From: Saxidomus purpurata | Taxonomy: Eukaryota; Mollusca; Bivalvia; Venerida; Veneridae | Assembly (NCBI GenBank): GCA_022818135.1 | Contig: JAFMSR010000012.1 | Span: forward strand, 7,679,570-7,743,569 | Length of the DNA stretch: 64,000 nt | Reading direction: 5' to 3' | In this document: positions 1 to 12,839 of the stretch, one piece after another | How the letters are laid out: the number at the start of each line of letters is the position of its first letter | How positions within the stretch are numbered: the stretch's first letter is position 1 | Notes under the pieces: model-generated | Databases searched by the model: none | Told to the model about the DNA's origin: nothing | Seen by the model: only the letters and a program-made list of their open reading frames with translations | Program-made: the position numbers and the translations under genes

Positions 1-3000
1 AATGGCGTTGTCACAAAAAGGGAGGTCACTCTAAATAACCTTAAATATTCAGTCAGTAAGAGTGACCTCCCCTTGATATTTTGCAAAAGGCGTTGTCAGA
101 AAAAAGGGAAGTTACTCTGATTTACATTAAAATTTCAGTCAGTAAGAGTAATCTCCCCTGAATATTTTACAAATGGCGTTGTAACAAAAGGGAGGTAACT
201 CTGATTTACCTAAAAAAATTCAGTCGGTAAGAGTAACCACCCCTTGATATTTTGCAAATGGCGTTCTCAGAAAAAAGGGAAGTTACTTTGATTTACCCAG
301 AAAGATTTGTCAGTAAGAGTGACCTCCCCTGGATATTTTGCAAATGGCGTTCTCACAAAAAGGGGGGTAACTTTTATTAACTAAAAAAGATAAGACAATA
401 AAAGTAGCCTTCCCTTGATATTTTGCAAAAGGCGTTGTCAGAACAAAGGGAAGTAACTCTGATTAAACTTAAAATTTCAGTCAGTAAGAGTGATCTCCCC
501 TGACTATTTTGCAAATGGCGTTCTCTGAAAAAAATGGAGGTAATTCTGTTTTATCTCCAAAGATAAGTCAGTAAGAGTGACCTCCCATGAAAATTTTGCA
601 AATGGCATTGTCACAAAAAGTGAGGTAACTCTAAATAACGTTAAATATTCAGTCAGTAAGAGTGACCTTCCCTTGATATTTTGCAAAAGGCGTTGTCAGA
701 GAAAACGGAAGATACTCTGATTAACATTAAAATTTCAGTCAGTAAGAGTGATCTCCCCTGACTATTTTGCAAATGGCGTTGTCACAAAAAGGGAGGTAAT
801 TCTAATTTATCTACAATAATTAGTCAGTAAGAGTGACCTCCCCTGGATATTTTGCAAATGGCGTTGTCACAAGAAGGGAGGTAACTCTAAATAACCTTAA
901 ATATTCAGTCAGTAAGAGTGACCTCCCCTTGATATTTTGCAAATGGCGTTGTCAGAATAAAGGGAAATTACTCTGATTTACATAAAAAATTCAGTCAGTA
1001 AGAGTAATCTCCCCTGAATATTTTACAAATGGCGTTGTAACAAAAGGGAGGTAACTCTGATTTACCTAAAAAAAATCAGTCGGTAAGAGTAACCACCCCT
1101 TGATATTTTGCAAATGGCGTTCTCAGAAAAAAGGGAAGTTACTCTGATTTACCCAGAAAGATTTGTCAGTAAGAGTGACCTCCCCTGGATATTTTGCAAA
1201 TGGCGTTCTCACAAAAAGGAGGGTAACTTTTATTAACTAAAAAAGATAAGACAGTAAGAGTAGCCTTCCCTTGATATTTTGCATAAGGCGTTGTCAGAAC
1301 AAAGGGAAGTAACTCTGATTTAACTTAAAATTTCAGTCAGTAAGAGTGATCTTCCCTGACTATTTTGCAAATGGCGTTCTCAGAAAAAAAGGGAGGTAAT
1401 TCTGTTTTATCTACAAAGATTAGTCAGTAAGAGAGACCTCCCATGAAAATTTTGCAAATGGCTTTGTCACAAAAAGGGAGGTCACTCTAAATAACGTTAA
1501 ATATTCAGTCAGTAAGAGTGACCTTCCCTTGATATTTTGCAAAAGGCGTTGTCGGAAAAAAGGGAAGTAACTCTGATTAACATTAAAATTTCAGTCAGTA
1601 AGAGTGATCTCCCCTGACTATTTTGCAAATGGCGTTGTCACAAAAAGGGAGGTAATTCTGATTTATCTACAATAATTAGTCAGTAAGAGTGACCTCCCCT
1701 GGAAATTTTGCAAATGGCGTTGTCACAAGAAGGGAGGTAACTCTAAATAACCTTAAATATTCAGTCAGTAAGAGTGACCTACCCTTGATATTTTGCAAAT
1801 GGTGTTATCAGAAAAGACGGGAGTTACTCTGATTTGCCTTAAAATTTCAGTCAGTAAGAGTGACTTCCCCTTGGAATTTTGCAAATGGCGTTCTCAGAAA
1901 AAAAGGGACGAAACTCTGAATTACCTAAAAAGATTTGTCAGTAAGAGTGACCTCCCCTGGATATTTTGCAAATGGCGTTGTCACAAAAGGGAGGTCACTC
2001 TAAATAACCTTAAATATTCAGTCAGTAAGAGTGACCTCCCCTTGATATTTAACAAAAGGCGTTGTCAGAAAAAAGGGAAGTAACTCTGATTTTACATAAA
2101 AAATTCAGTCAGTAAGAGTAATCTCCCCTGAATATTTTACAAATGGCGTTGTAACAAAAGGGAGGTAATTCTGATTTATCAACAATAATTAGTCCGTAAG
2201 AGTGACCTCCCCTGGAAATTTTGCAAATGGCGTTGTCACAAGAAGGGAGGTCACTTTAAATAACCTTAAATATTCAGTCAGTAAGAGTGACCTCCCCTTG
2301 ATATTTTACAAATGGCGTTTTCAGAAAAAAGGGAAGTTACTCTGATTTCCCTTAAAATTTCAGTCAGTGAGAGTGACTTCCCCTTGGAATTTTGCAAATG
2401 GCGTTCTCAGAAAAAAGGGGACGAAACTCTGAATTACCTAGACAGATTTGTCAGTAAGAGTGACCTCCCCTGGATATTTTGCAAATGGCGTTGTCACAAA
2501 AAGGGAGGTCACTCTAAATAACCTTAAACATTCAGTCAGTAAGAGTGACCTCCCCTTGATATTTTGCAAAAGGCGTTGTCAGAACAAAGGGAAGTTACTC
2601 TGATTTACATAAAAAATTCAGTCAGTAAGAGTAATCTCCCCTGAATATTTTGCAAATGGCGTTGTAACAAAAGGGAGGTAACTCTGATTTACCTAAAAAA
2701 ATTCAGTCGGTAAGAGTAACCACCCCTTGATATTTTGCAAATGGCGTTCTCAGAAAAAAGGGAAGTTACTCTGATTTACCCAGAAAGATTTGTCAGTAAG
2801 AGTGACCTCCCCTGGATATTTTGCAAATGGCGTTGTCAGAACAAAGGGAAGTAACTCTGATTTAACTTAAAATTTCAGTCAGTAAGAGTGATTTCCCCTG
2901 ACTAATTTGCAAATGGCGTTCTCAGAAAAAAAGGGAGGCAATTGTGTTTTATCTACAAAGATTAGTCAGTAAGAGTGACCTCCCATGAAAATTTTGCAAA

Positions 3001-5722
3001 TGGCGTTGTCACAAAAAGGGAGGTAATTCTGATTTATCTACAATATTTAGTCAGTAAGAGTGACCTCCCCTGGAAATTTTGCAAATGGCGTTGTCACAAG
3101 AAGGGAGGTCACTCTAAATAACCTTAAATATTCAGTCAGTAAGAGTGACCTCCCCTTGATATTTTGCAAATGGCGCTGTCAGAAAAAAGGGAAGTTACTC
3201 TGATTTGCCTTAAAATTTCAGTCAGTAAGAGTGACCTCCCCTGGATATTTGGCAAATGGCGTACTCAGAAAAAAAGGGACGAAACTCTGAATAACCTAGA
3301 AAGATTTGTCAGTAAGAGTGACCTCCCCTGGATATTTTGCAAATGGCGTTGTCACAAAAAGGGAGGTCACTCTAAATAACCTTAAATATTCAGTCAGTAA
3401 GAGTGACCTCCCCTTGATATTTTGCAAAAGGCGTTGTCAGAACAAATGGAAGTTACTCTGATTTACCCTTAAAATATTCAGTCAGTAAGAGTAACCCCCC
3501 TTGATATTTTGCAAAAGGCGTTGTCAGAAAAAAGGAAAGCCAGTTTGACTTACCTTAAAATTTCAGTCAGTAAGAGTGATTTCCCCTGAATATTTTGCAA
3601 ATGGCGTTTTCAGAAGAAAGGGAGGCAAGTCTGATTTTCCTAAAAAGATCAGTCAGTAAAAGTGACTTCCCCTTGATATTTTGCAAATGGCGCTTTCAGA
3701 AGAAAGGGAGGCAAGTCTAATTTTCCTAAAAAGATCAATCAGTAAGAGTGATCTTCCCTGAATATATTGGAAATGGCGTTCTCAGAAAAAGGGAGGTAAT
3801 TCTGATTGATCTACAAAGATCAGTCAGTAATAGTGACCTCCCCTGGAAATTTTGCAAATGGCGTTGTCACAAAAAGGGAGGTCACTCTAAATAACCTTAA
3901 ATATTCAGTCAGTAAGAGTGACCTCCCCTTGATATTTTGCAAAAGGCGTTGTCAGAACAAAGGGAAGTAACTCTGATTTACCCTTAAAATATTCAGTCAG
4001 TAAGAGTAAGCCCCCTTGATATTTTGCAAAAGGCGTTGTCAGAAAAAAGGAAAGTCAGTTTGACTTACCTTAAAATTTCAGTCAGTAAGAGTGATTTCCA
4101 CTGAATATTTTGCAAATGGCGTTTTCAGAAGAAAGGGAGGCAAGTCTGATTTTCCTAAAAAGATCAGTCAGTAAAAGTGACTTCCCCTTGATATTTTACA
4201 AATGGCGTTGTCAGACAAAAGGAAAGTAACTTTGACTTACCTTAAATTTCAGTCAGCAAGAGTGACCTCCCCTTGTATTTTGCAAAAGGCGTTGTCAGAA
4301 CAAAGGGAAGTAACTCTGATTTAACTTAAAATTTCAGTCAGTAAGAGTGATCTCCCCTGAATATTTTACAAATGGCATTTTCAGCAGAAAGGGAGGCAAG
4401 CCGGATTTTCCTTAAAAGATCAGTCAGTAAGAGTGACTTCCCCTTGATATTTTTCAAATGGCGTTTAGTAAGAGTGACCTCCCCTTGATATTTTGCAAAA
4501 AGCGTTTTCAAAATAAAGGAAGTCACTCTAATTTCCGTCAGTAAGAGTGATCTCCCCTTAATATTTTGCAAATGGCATTTTAGAAGAAAGGGAGGCAAGT
4601 CTGATTTTCCTAAATAGATCGGTCAGTAGGAGTTACTCCCCATTGATATTTTGCAAATGGCGTTTTCAGAGAAAAGGGAGGTAACTCTGATTTACTTCGA
4701 AAGATTAGTAATAGTGATCTCCCCTGGATATTTTGCAAATGGCGCTCTCACAAAAAGGGAGGTTACTCTTATTATCTATAAAATTTCAGTCAGTAAGAGT
4801 GACCTCCCCTTGATAATTTGCAAATGCTGTCGTCAGGAAAAAGGGAAGTAACTCTGATTTAACTAAAAAAATTTGTCAGTGTGATCTACCCTGAATATTT
4901 TTTTATGGCGTTTTTAGAAGAAAGGGATGTAAGTCTGATTTACCATGAAAAAGATCAGACAGTAAGTGACTTTCCCTTGATATTTTGCAAATGGCGTTCT
5001 CACAAGAAAGGGAGGTAACTCTGATTTATCTAGAAAGATTAGTCACTAAAAGTGACCTCCCCTGGATATTTTGCAAATGGCTTGTCACAAAAAGGGAGGT
5101 AACTCTGATTTTCCATTTAAAAATCAGTCAGTAAAGTGACCTCCTCTGGATATTTTGCAAATGGTGTTCTCACAAAAAGGGAGGTAACTCATGTTTTCCG
5201 AAAAAGTATGTTAGTAAGAGTGACCTCCACTAAATACATTACAAATGGTGTTATGAGAAAAAAGGGAGGTCACTCTCATTTTCCCAGAAAGATTTGTCAG
5301 TAAGAGTGACGTCCCCTGGATATTTTGCATATGTCGTTCTCTGGGAGGTTACTTTGATTTACCTTAAAAAAATGTTAGTAAGAGTGACCTCCCCTGGATA
5401 TTTTGCAAATGGCATTCTCACAAAAAGGGTGGTAACTCATGTTTTACTTAAAAAATTCAGTCAACAACAGTGACCTCCCTAGATTTTTTGCAAATGGCGT
5501 TGTCAGAAAAAAGGGAGGTCTCCTGGATATTATGAAAATGGCGTTTTCAATAAACATGGTTATTCTGATTTCCCCATAAAAAGTCAATAAGAGTGGCATC
5601 CACTGAATATTTTGCAAAAAGCGTAGGCACAAAAACGGCACGTAACTCGTGTTTTCTTTAATAGAAACTCCGTCAACACCCCTTGATTTTTTTGGCAAAT
5701 TGGCGTTTCTTGAATAAAGGAA
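1..5722. repeat. ~85-86 bp satellite array with internal dyad
   Basis: About 65 tandem copies of an 85-86 bp unit, increasingly degenerate towards the right. Each unit holds an inverted pair; in the first unit GGGAGGTCACTCT (20-32) is the exact reverse complement of AGAGTGACCTCCC (59-71), with a 26-bp loop. A higher-order period of about 856 bp (ten monomers) is seen: the variant with GTAACAAAAGGGAGG at about 171 recurs at about 1027, and neighbouring variants at 255/1111, 341/1197 and 598/1455 keep the same offset. Short ORFs here are readings of the repeat, not genes. Confidence 0.95.
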
Positions 5723-6260
5723 TTAAGGACAAAAGTTATGTCCGTTATAATTTAAGTAACACAAAAACTGAAATTGGATATTTTATTCATAATTAGAAAA
5801 GCATAAAAATATCATCATTTTCGAATCAATTTACACTTTTTCAATGTTCGTGACGTCGAATAGAATGTTCGTGGGCGTTTAACGCACGTGCAACATGTGT
5901 TGTAGGCTCACTGACCTCCAGTTGACATAAAACGCGCAAATTTTGCTATCTTGAAAGCTTCGTAATAACAATATAATTTTTATGTTGAGTTTTTTTCTAA
6001 ATTTTTACGTCTTTTGATAGGACTATCCTTTGGTAACAAAAATCACTTGAAATGTTTGTGATTATAAGCTTCATGTACACAAAATTTAGATAAATGTGAA
6101 ATTCATGGTTTATGCCGTTACGGTTGATTGAATGTTTTTGTATAGAATTGTGATGTAGCAAGCAGTCTCAAAATATAAATTTGCAATTAAAAAAATAAAA
6201 GTAACGTACAATTAAAATTTAATTAAACAATTTTGAACCGGACAGAACTTTTGTCCTTAA
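5723..6260. mobile_element. 538-bp non-autonomous DNA transposon flanked by TTAA
   Basis: The two ends are inverted copies: the left starts TTAAGGACAAAAGTT, and the right reads TTAAGGACAAAAGTT on the minus strand. The match extends for about 22 bp with one mismatch. The satellite stops at the left edge and resumes in degenerate form at the right edge (about 6270-6400), so this is an insertion. TTAA at both ends fits piggyBac-type target duplication, but the inner bases (GGAC...) are not the usual CCC-type terminus, so the superfamily is inferred. No transposase ORF is present. Confidence 0.75.
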
Positions 6261-6430
6261 GTATATAAAAACGTGACGTCCCCCGGATATTTGGAAATTG
6301 CGAAATATACCTAAAAATAAGCCAGTAAGAGTGAACTCCTCTAGATATTTTACAAAAGACATAATCAGAAAAAAGGTGGTAACTCATCTTTTCCTCAAAA
6401 CAGTAAATGTTATTAGTGTGAAAACGTCTT
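6261..6430. repeat. Degenerate continuation of the ~85-bp satellite
   Basis: Fragments such as CAGTAAGAGTGAACTCC, GATATTTTACAAA and AGAAAAAAGGTGGTAACTC match the left-hand satellite and mark the far side of the TTAA-flanked insertion. Confidence 0.7.
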
Positions 6431-7990
6431 CAATGGCTAAATGCAATCTACCAGGTGACAATAACTCTTTGTTATGAAAGATATGAGTTGGTAGACTGGG
6501 CGTGATTCCCTGCTTATTGGTATGTCTTTTACAAAACACCCACAATTCTATAGACTTTGCAGATACTTTTATTAGTAAGATGTTTTGTTTACGCTATATA
6601 TTAAATTTTACAGACATAAATACAAGTCAAATACGGATACAAGGTCTTTAGAGAGCTGTATAAAATTAAACGCAAGTTCAGTTATTACTTTCAGAATAAG
6701 GCCCTAAATTACATTTGCGATTAAAAATAGCTAAAAGGGAAGCATATTTACTAAAAAGAAAGAAGGCCACGATGATGTTGTTGTTTTTATTCTTTTTAAG
6801 AAATCAGTTTTCTCCCGCCGATCAGATATAGGAGGAACTCATCAGCAACTAACCCGTGTATTAAATGAAAGCATTAAATTTAATGTAATACAATACATGT
6901 ATACTGTCAATCTATAAAATATCAATAGTACTACTTTGTAAATGACAAAGTTTCTATTAAAAGTTTCTCATGGCTTTTTGAGTGTGGTTAAATTAAATAC
7001 ACAAGGCAAAACATTAAAAACTTAAGTAAAATACTTGAATCTGGAGCAAAATGGTTGCCATAATGACTAACATTTTGATTTGCCAGCCTGTATCTTAAGA
7101 TGATATTAACCTTCAAAGGATCCATTGTGGCATTAAAGGAATTTTAATAAAGAATCTGCACAGTCATTCCATTCCAATTGGATATACATGTAGTGTAGAA
7201 TCATGAAAATCTTTCTTTTTATTAAAAATGCTATTAAAACAAAATGAAAATCAGTCAAATGGCATGATGTGCATAACATGGTCATTAACACACGCAAAAA
7301 ATTCTAAACATGTACAATATGTCAAACATTTACATGAATATTTTTGGTTTAATTTCGCGGCAACTTTAATGATAATTTTTTAAGAGGATGATGGCAAAAA
7401 GTATATTTAATTAAACATCTAGTAAAAAGCATGCTCCGACTTTACCTACATGTAGAAATTCAAATTTCATGTATAAATGAAAATCTTCAGAATTTAACGA
7501 AACGTCAGAATTTCATTTCCTCTACTTTACAGATAAAGTCGTATATTCTTCACTGGAATGACAGCCGCACACGAACCCAAACCTTTTTTAGAGGATAAAA
7601 AAACGTGTGTCCGTCGCATGCACGTAGGGATTGACCCTAATTCATTCCTCCGAATATTGGAACTACGGACTCTGTCCAAGCATGCGCATACAAAATACAT
7701 GTATAGTATATATATGAATTGTGTAAAACTGTCAGTTTCTAAAATTAACAATGTTTTAAAATTGAATATTGCCGTAAGAATATCACAAAGTCGCATATAA
7801 TGTAACAACGTTTACCTGATGAGACTTCAAACACAATTTGATGTACATCATCATTTTAAACTTATGTTGCAATACCGTAAAATATTCAAAAATCTATGTA
7901 AAGTTGTTGTTGTACAATTAATGAGTTGTTAACAATTTATTGCAGAAGGCCTCCATATTGATTATTTTTGCTAAAATGAGACATTTTTAA
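6431..7990. other. AT-rich DNA without supported genes
   Basis: No reading frame with recognisable similarity or paired splice borders was found. Overlapping ORFs on opposite strands at 7527-7808 exclude each other and look random. Confidence 0.6.
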
Positions 7991-7992
7991 AT

Positions 7993-8247
7993 ATATACTC
8001 AGTTCCAAAAGAAAGTGTGCACTTTTTTATTTCTCCATTTTGATAAAACGTATCGGTCTCGAATTTCGAATACTACCTTTATACATGTAAACAATTTTGC
8101 TATCGATTGAATGCGCTGTCAATGCACAGGCAATTGAGCATAAACTAATCTAAATTTTGATGCCAAACATCGTGATATTTCTGTTAAAAATAATACATAA
8201 AATTAACAAAAACCTAAGTGCACACTTTCTTTTGGAACTGAGTATAT
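7993..8247. mobile_element. 255-bp MITE with perfect 32-bp terminal inverted repeats
   Basis: 7993-8024 and 8216-8247 are exact reverse complements over 32 bp, including TACTCAGTTCCAAAAGAAAG. Each end lies in a TATA context, consistent with the TA target of Tc1/mariner elements. The roughly 190-bp interior has no ORF. Identical termini suggest recent activity. Confidence 0.85.
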
Positions 8248-9565
8248 GTTTGTTCTTTAGAAGTTGTATTTATTCATAATTATATGATTGACTTGCATTG
8301 GAAACGTTTAATGTATATTTAATTTGTAAACATCAATTTGTTTCATAATTCATAATTCTCCTACTATAGTACTTTGTTATCATAAATATAAGTTACCTAA
8401 GAATGTCTCTTTCATAAGGGTAAATTTAAAGTTAATCGGTTGTTATTTTCCCAATAAATATCCGCTATGGTGGAAGCCATGTTTAATTGTGTTCACTATT
8501 TTAAATTGTTATACATGCACCTTTGTATTATCTAATGCAACGTGAAAGAGATACCCTAGTTCGTCATTAACTGTTACCAAATGTTACAGAATTTACTGAA
8601 CTCATAACCAAATTTTACAGTTGTGTCTGATTGTACAAACTACAGAGTATGATGTATTATGTTATATGATAACGGTAAACTAAATAATTTTAAAGCCCAA
8701 TGACCACCTTAGATTTACTCGTAAAGGAAAAAGAATTTACTGATAGAGTAATGATAGTTGTGTTGTGTTCTGTACAATTTGCACTTATCAGAAAAACGAT
8801 GTTGCTGTATACTTATTTCGTATCTATTTAACTTATTGCTAGAAAGCATTTTTTTTCTAAATATCATTTTGAAAACTGCACAACATTTAAAACAGATATT
8901 TCTGATTTAAAAAGCAAGGTTATGAAAGATTCTTGTACAAATAAAGACCAAGTTCGTCGATAAAACATGCTTTCTTTAAAATGTAGGTGCTAAAAGTAAT
9001 TGTAATATCCAAAGAGATCAAGGGACTTTGGTGATATCACAAGTTCTTATTATACCTATGAATACAAGCATATTATCTAAATAATGGATCTCGAGTATTT
9101 ATTAAGATCATCGAATTACTAGAAATTAAATTTGGCTTTCTCATTAGTGCATGTCCAGTGGTGCAACCATTAACTCTTTGTTGGCCTTTATATGGAGGTG
9201 GTCAACAGCTACGTCCGCGGGTATCTGTAACCTATTCTGTAATAGTTTGCCATTTAAAGTACATTATATTTTCCTTGACTGTCGTCCCTGTTTCTCTCAC
9301 ATATCAACATCCAACAGTTGTACTAGCCCTCAGCGTCAATGTCGATTACTCAACAGGATGTGGCCAACGCAGTTTAAAATACAGAATGAAAAGTTACTGT
9401 AAACCAATTAACTTTTGTGCTAATAATGTGTTCGAGTATTACCGATTTCGTATGTAATTTTGCCTCATCATATTAACAAACTACAGAAAGGACACGGAAG
9501 TCTGGAAGCAGATAAAACTATGTCTGCTTTGAAAATTAGAGCAAATATTACTCACATGGTTTACA
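8248..9565. other. AT-rich DNA without supported genes
   Basis: Two overlapping plus-strand frames at 9151-9457 are open, but neither matches a family I know and no clear splice borders frame them. Confidence 0.5.
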
Positions 9566-9567
9566 GT

Positions 9568-9656
9568 ATATAATTATTGTTATTGTTATCATTATTATTG
9601 TTATTGTTATTATTATTGCTGTTATTGTTATTATTATTGTTGTTATTGTTATAAAT
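9568..9656. repeat. (ATT/GTT)n microsatellite
   Basis: Run of TTATTG/TTATTA triplets with few interruptions. Confidence 0.85.
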
Positions 9657-9715
9657 GTTACAAACTCATACTCTATTTTAAACTGCATAACCTATAACCT
9701 GCCTAGTAAGCGATA

Positions 9716-10074
9716 TTGATACGTCCTACGGAAGTGTATACTGACCCTCTTTATATGTTACGTAAAGTCAAAGGATGGCGACGTATATGGAAGAAACAAG
9801 AAAAACGGTCAAAGACTATGCGGTATACTTCAAAACTGCAAATACCGTTTCGATCTAATAAACGAAACTTTCATCATGTAAAATAAAAAACTTAACAAGT
9901 TAACAAACATGGTTTTGAATAAAATTAGTTGTAAATTTTATATCCAGATATTACAGATAAAAATACAAAGTGGCGAAAAATAGCGAGATCTGCAATATGA
10001 AAGTTAAAAATATCTATACGGAGATACCATTCTAGGGAAGCGTATCCTGACATTCTTTATATGTCACGTAAAGT
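9716..10074. repeat. Pair of ~52-bp direct repeats
   Basis: 9716-9768 and 10023-10074 share a GGAAGYGTAT core and TCTTTATATGTYACGTAAAG about 307 bp apart. They are probably two copies of a degraded repeat. Confidence 0.5.
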
Positions 10075-10890
10075 AAAACCGTAGACTAATTTATATATCA
10101 TAATTACACAATGGACATTTCATTATTACTTAAATGTGTCATTGCTTTGATACATGTGTGTATTGCTTATATATCTCGATGAGTATTTTTGTTATCAAAT
10201 TTGTATAGTAATTACTTGTTATTTTTTCTAAAAAATAAAGCGCTTGATATGAAAAAAAAACTGTCTTGATTTTTCAAAAATACATCTCACCTGTTATTAT
10301 ATGTTTGATAATTTCTATTGGTTACATTTTTAAATGATTTTTGCTAAACGATCGAAAGCGAAAGCTCTTACAATGTTTAACATTTTAACAGTTTTTTTCA
10401 TATGAAATTAATTAAAAGTTCTAAAAATCTGATGATAAAAAATCCATTTGAGAGTTTACTTCTTAAAAGAAAGCATTATACTTAAACACCATTTTATTAA
10501 CGCAACCGAAAAAGAAGTTAATGTTAAGCATTCCGTAACGTCCTGGTCTTATAATTAACATTCAAATCTTCAACATAAACCAATATAAAAAATATTGTAT
10601 CAATAAAGTTGTTATCGTATTGAGTATAAAAATTTAACATATGAAATAGATGATTACCAATATCTGGAACATGAATCATATATTTTAACATATCTCACAC
10701 AAAATTAAATTTAAAGCACCGTGATCACAAAATTTGTTTTTACAGAATAATTAATTTACTGATAGAATTTATACAATGTATAATACATTTATTATTGTTA
10801 GAAATACTGTTTCTTACTACAAGTAATTTAGAGATGTTTACAAGTTAACGATCAGTTTTGTCCAATTCTTTTTCGGTGGTAGAAATTCAA
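10075..10890. other. AT-rich DNA without supported genes
   Basis: No ORF, structured repeat or regulatory signal could be supported here. Confidence 0.5.
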
Positions 10891-10892
10891 CT

Positions 10893-11120
10893 AGTGCGTG
10901 TAACATTCAAAGTGGTCATTGGCCTTTTAAATAACCCGGAACAAAAAAATATATAATATTTATAAATCTAACAGCTAGCTCTAAAATGGTCGATTTAGCC
11001 CACAGCTTTCTTTAAATGTAAAGGGTGCGCATAACATCCAAGGTGACTGTTGGCCTTTAAAATTGAGATCCGGAACATAAAAATATACAATATTCACACA
11101 TCAACATTTAGTTCTAAAAT
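10893..11120. repeat. Two-copy direct repeat, ~130-bp offset
   Basis: A copy starting near 10896 and one near 11025 share the order TAACATYCAARGTG, TTGGCCTTT, CCGGAACA, AAAATATA and CTCTAAAAT-like blocks. Confidence 0.5.
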
Positions 11121-12015
11121 ATTAGACTCTTTTTGTCCAGGATAAGTACAAGATCAACAGCTTTATCGTTAACGTCCCTCGGTCATACACAGTAACAGAT
11201 AACTTACAGTAAGCAAGCACTTTTGTAAATTTGCGGAGTCTTCAAGCAGTTCTCATCTTTAACACTATTCCATTCAATCAGTACTAGAAATAACAGATAA
11301 CCACCATCACTCAAAGTCTATTGTAGATTAAGAACGTCAGCGTACTCGGTTCAGTTACTTGGCAGCACATAAACAGATATAAAGATATCGTAATTTCATG
11401 TTTTGGAAACCAAAACTAGTATTCTCTTCAACTGTCATGATAACTGGTAGGAACTGTACAGCCTTCCATCCAAAAATCAAGTTCTGAAAAAAAAGACAAA
11501 CCGACTATTAGTAATCAGCAATAATAAAAAAACATATACATTGTAAATATAGTTTGCATGTCTCAAATGCAACAAGGGAAAACTTTTAAATATTAAAAAC
11601 ATTTCAAAGAAATAACTTACAGCATATAAAGACCCGACAGTATTATTTGAAAACTTTATAAAATATTTTCGAATGGCATACATATAGTGATTTACTCTCA
11701 CGCTGCTGGTGGTAAAACAATTCTGACTTTTCGACCAGTATAGATCATGATCAACCGTGTAGTCTTCACCTGACGCGGGACATTTTGTTTATTGTGAGAA
11801 AACACTTTGAACAATGATAATACATATCTATACCTGATTTATAATTTTCCATCAATCATTCTGCGAGTGTCTTCCCCGTTCTGTATTCGTAATACACCTT
11901 AGTACCTGAAACGTAAATAACATGTTACTTAATAACGTTCCATTTTTTAAATAGAATTAATATACATCTCTTTAAAAGTCAAAAAGGTTAATAGGTTGTT
12001 TGAAAATATATAAAT

Positions 12016-12205
12016 AGTGACAGTCCGATCAGCAAAGTGGATTACGCACTCATGTCTCACCAATACTGCCCGAGTTCGATCCGTAATCTGTGACAGTAGA
12101 TGGGCTTTGTTCGGGTTTTCACCGGTTTCTCCACACAGTAAGGCCACCATACGGCAACATCTGTTCGCCGCTCGCATGGGCTTACCTTCGCTGTAACTTG
12201 TATCT
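12016..12205 (+). mobile_element. tRNA-derived SINE
   Basis: The tRNA-like head has an A-box-like stretch near 12030 and a B box GAGTTCGATCC (12072-12082). It is followed by a body with TGGGCTTTGTTCGGGTTTTC. Internal Pol III boxes and a non-tRNA tail support a SINE rather than a functional tRNA. It lies inside the candidate minus-strand unit. Confidence 0.65.
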
Positions 12206-12249
12206 TTCCGAGTTTAAATTCTATTTATTATCATAATTAATTATTTTGA

Positions 12250-12303
12250 TTATTATCATCATCATTATTATTATTATTATTATTACTATTATTATTATTA
12301 TAA
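12250..12303. repeat. (ATT)n microsatellite
   Basis: Uninterrupted TTATTA triplets, near the 3' end of the preceding SINE. Confidence 0.85.
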
Positions 12304-12839
12304 AACACCCACAACATCAAAGCTGTAGGGTGGTGTATACTGGATTTTCTACCTATCTATCTGTAGACACAATTTGTGCACGCTTCATCTCCAAACGCTT
12401 CGCCAGACTTGAATGAAATGTAACAGGGGTGATTGGTAAGCTTTACTGTAAGCTTTGTTGTACATCCGCTCGGCAGGTTTCGTCCGAATTCACATTTGTA
12501 ATAAAAGTATAACTTTGTACATTGCTTATATTTACCTCAACACGATCAGATTCGGACGAGCTTGTCAATTTTGTAGTGAGCAAGCGGTTGTCGTCATTAT
12601 CTACACACCATCAGGGTTTTAGCAGATTCCTCGTGCTGAATATGAGACGACAATCTGAATCCATCTCGATGACACCGACCATTAATACACCTCGGGAAAT
12701 CTGTGTTTACCTACAAAAAGTATTAGTATATTACAATGCACAAACCATTGTAAAGGTCAGATTACATACTTAAATCCAACGAGCCATCTGCAATGAAATG
12801 AAAACATAGTTAAAGTACTATAGACGCGAATATCGATGT

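Noticed and set aside
1793..3379. Plus-strand ORFs of 69-96 codons with LPWIFCKWR-like repeats
   Set aside because: They are translations of the 85-bp satellite; the frame survives only because neighbouring units are similar, and there are no start or splice signals.
9151..9457. Two overlapping plus-strand ORFs of 83 and 99 codons
   Set aside because: They use different frames of the same DNA and neither resembles a known family.
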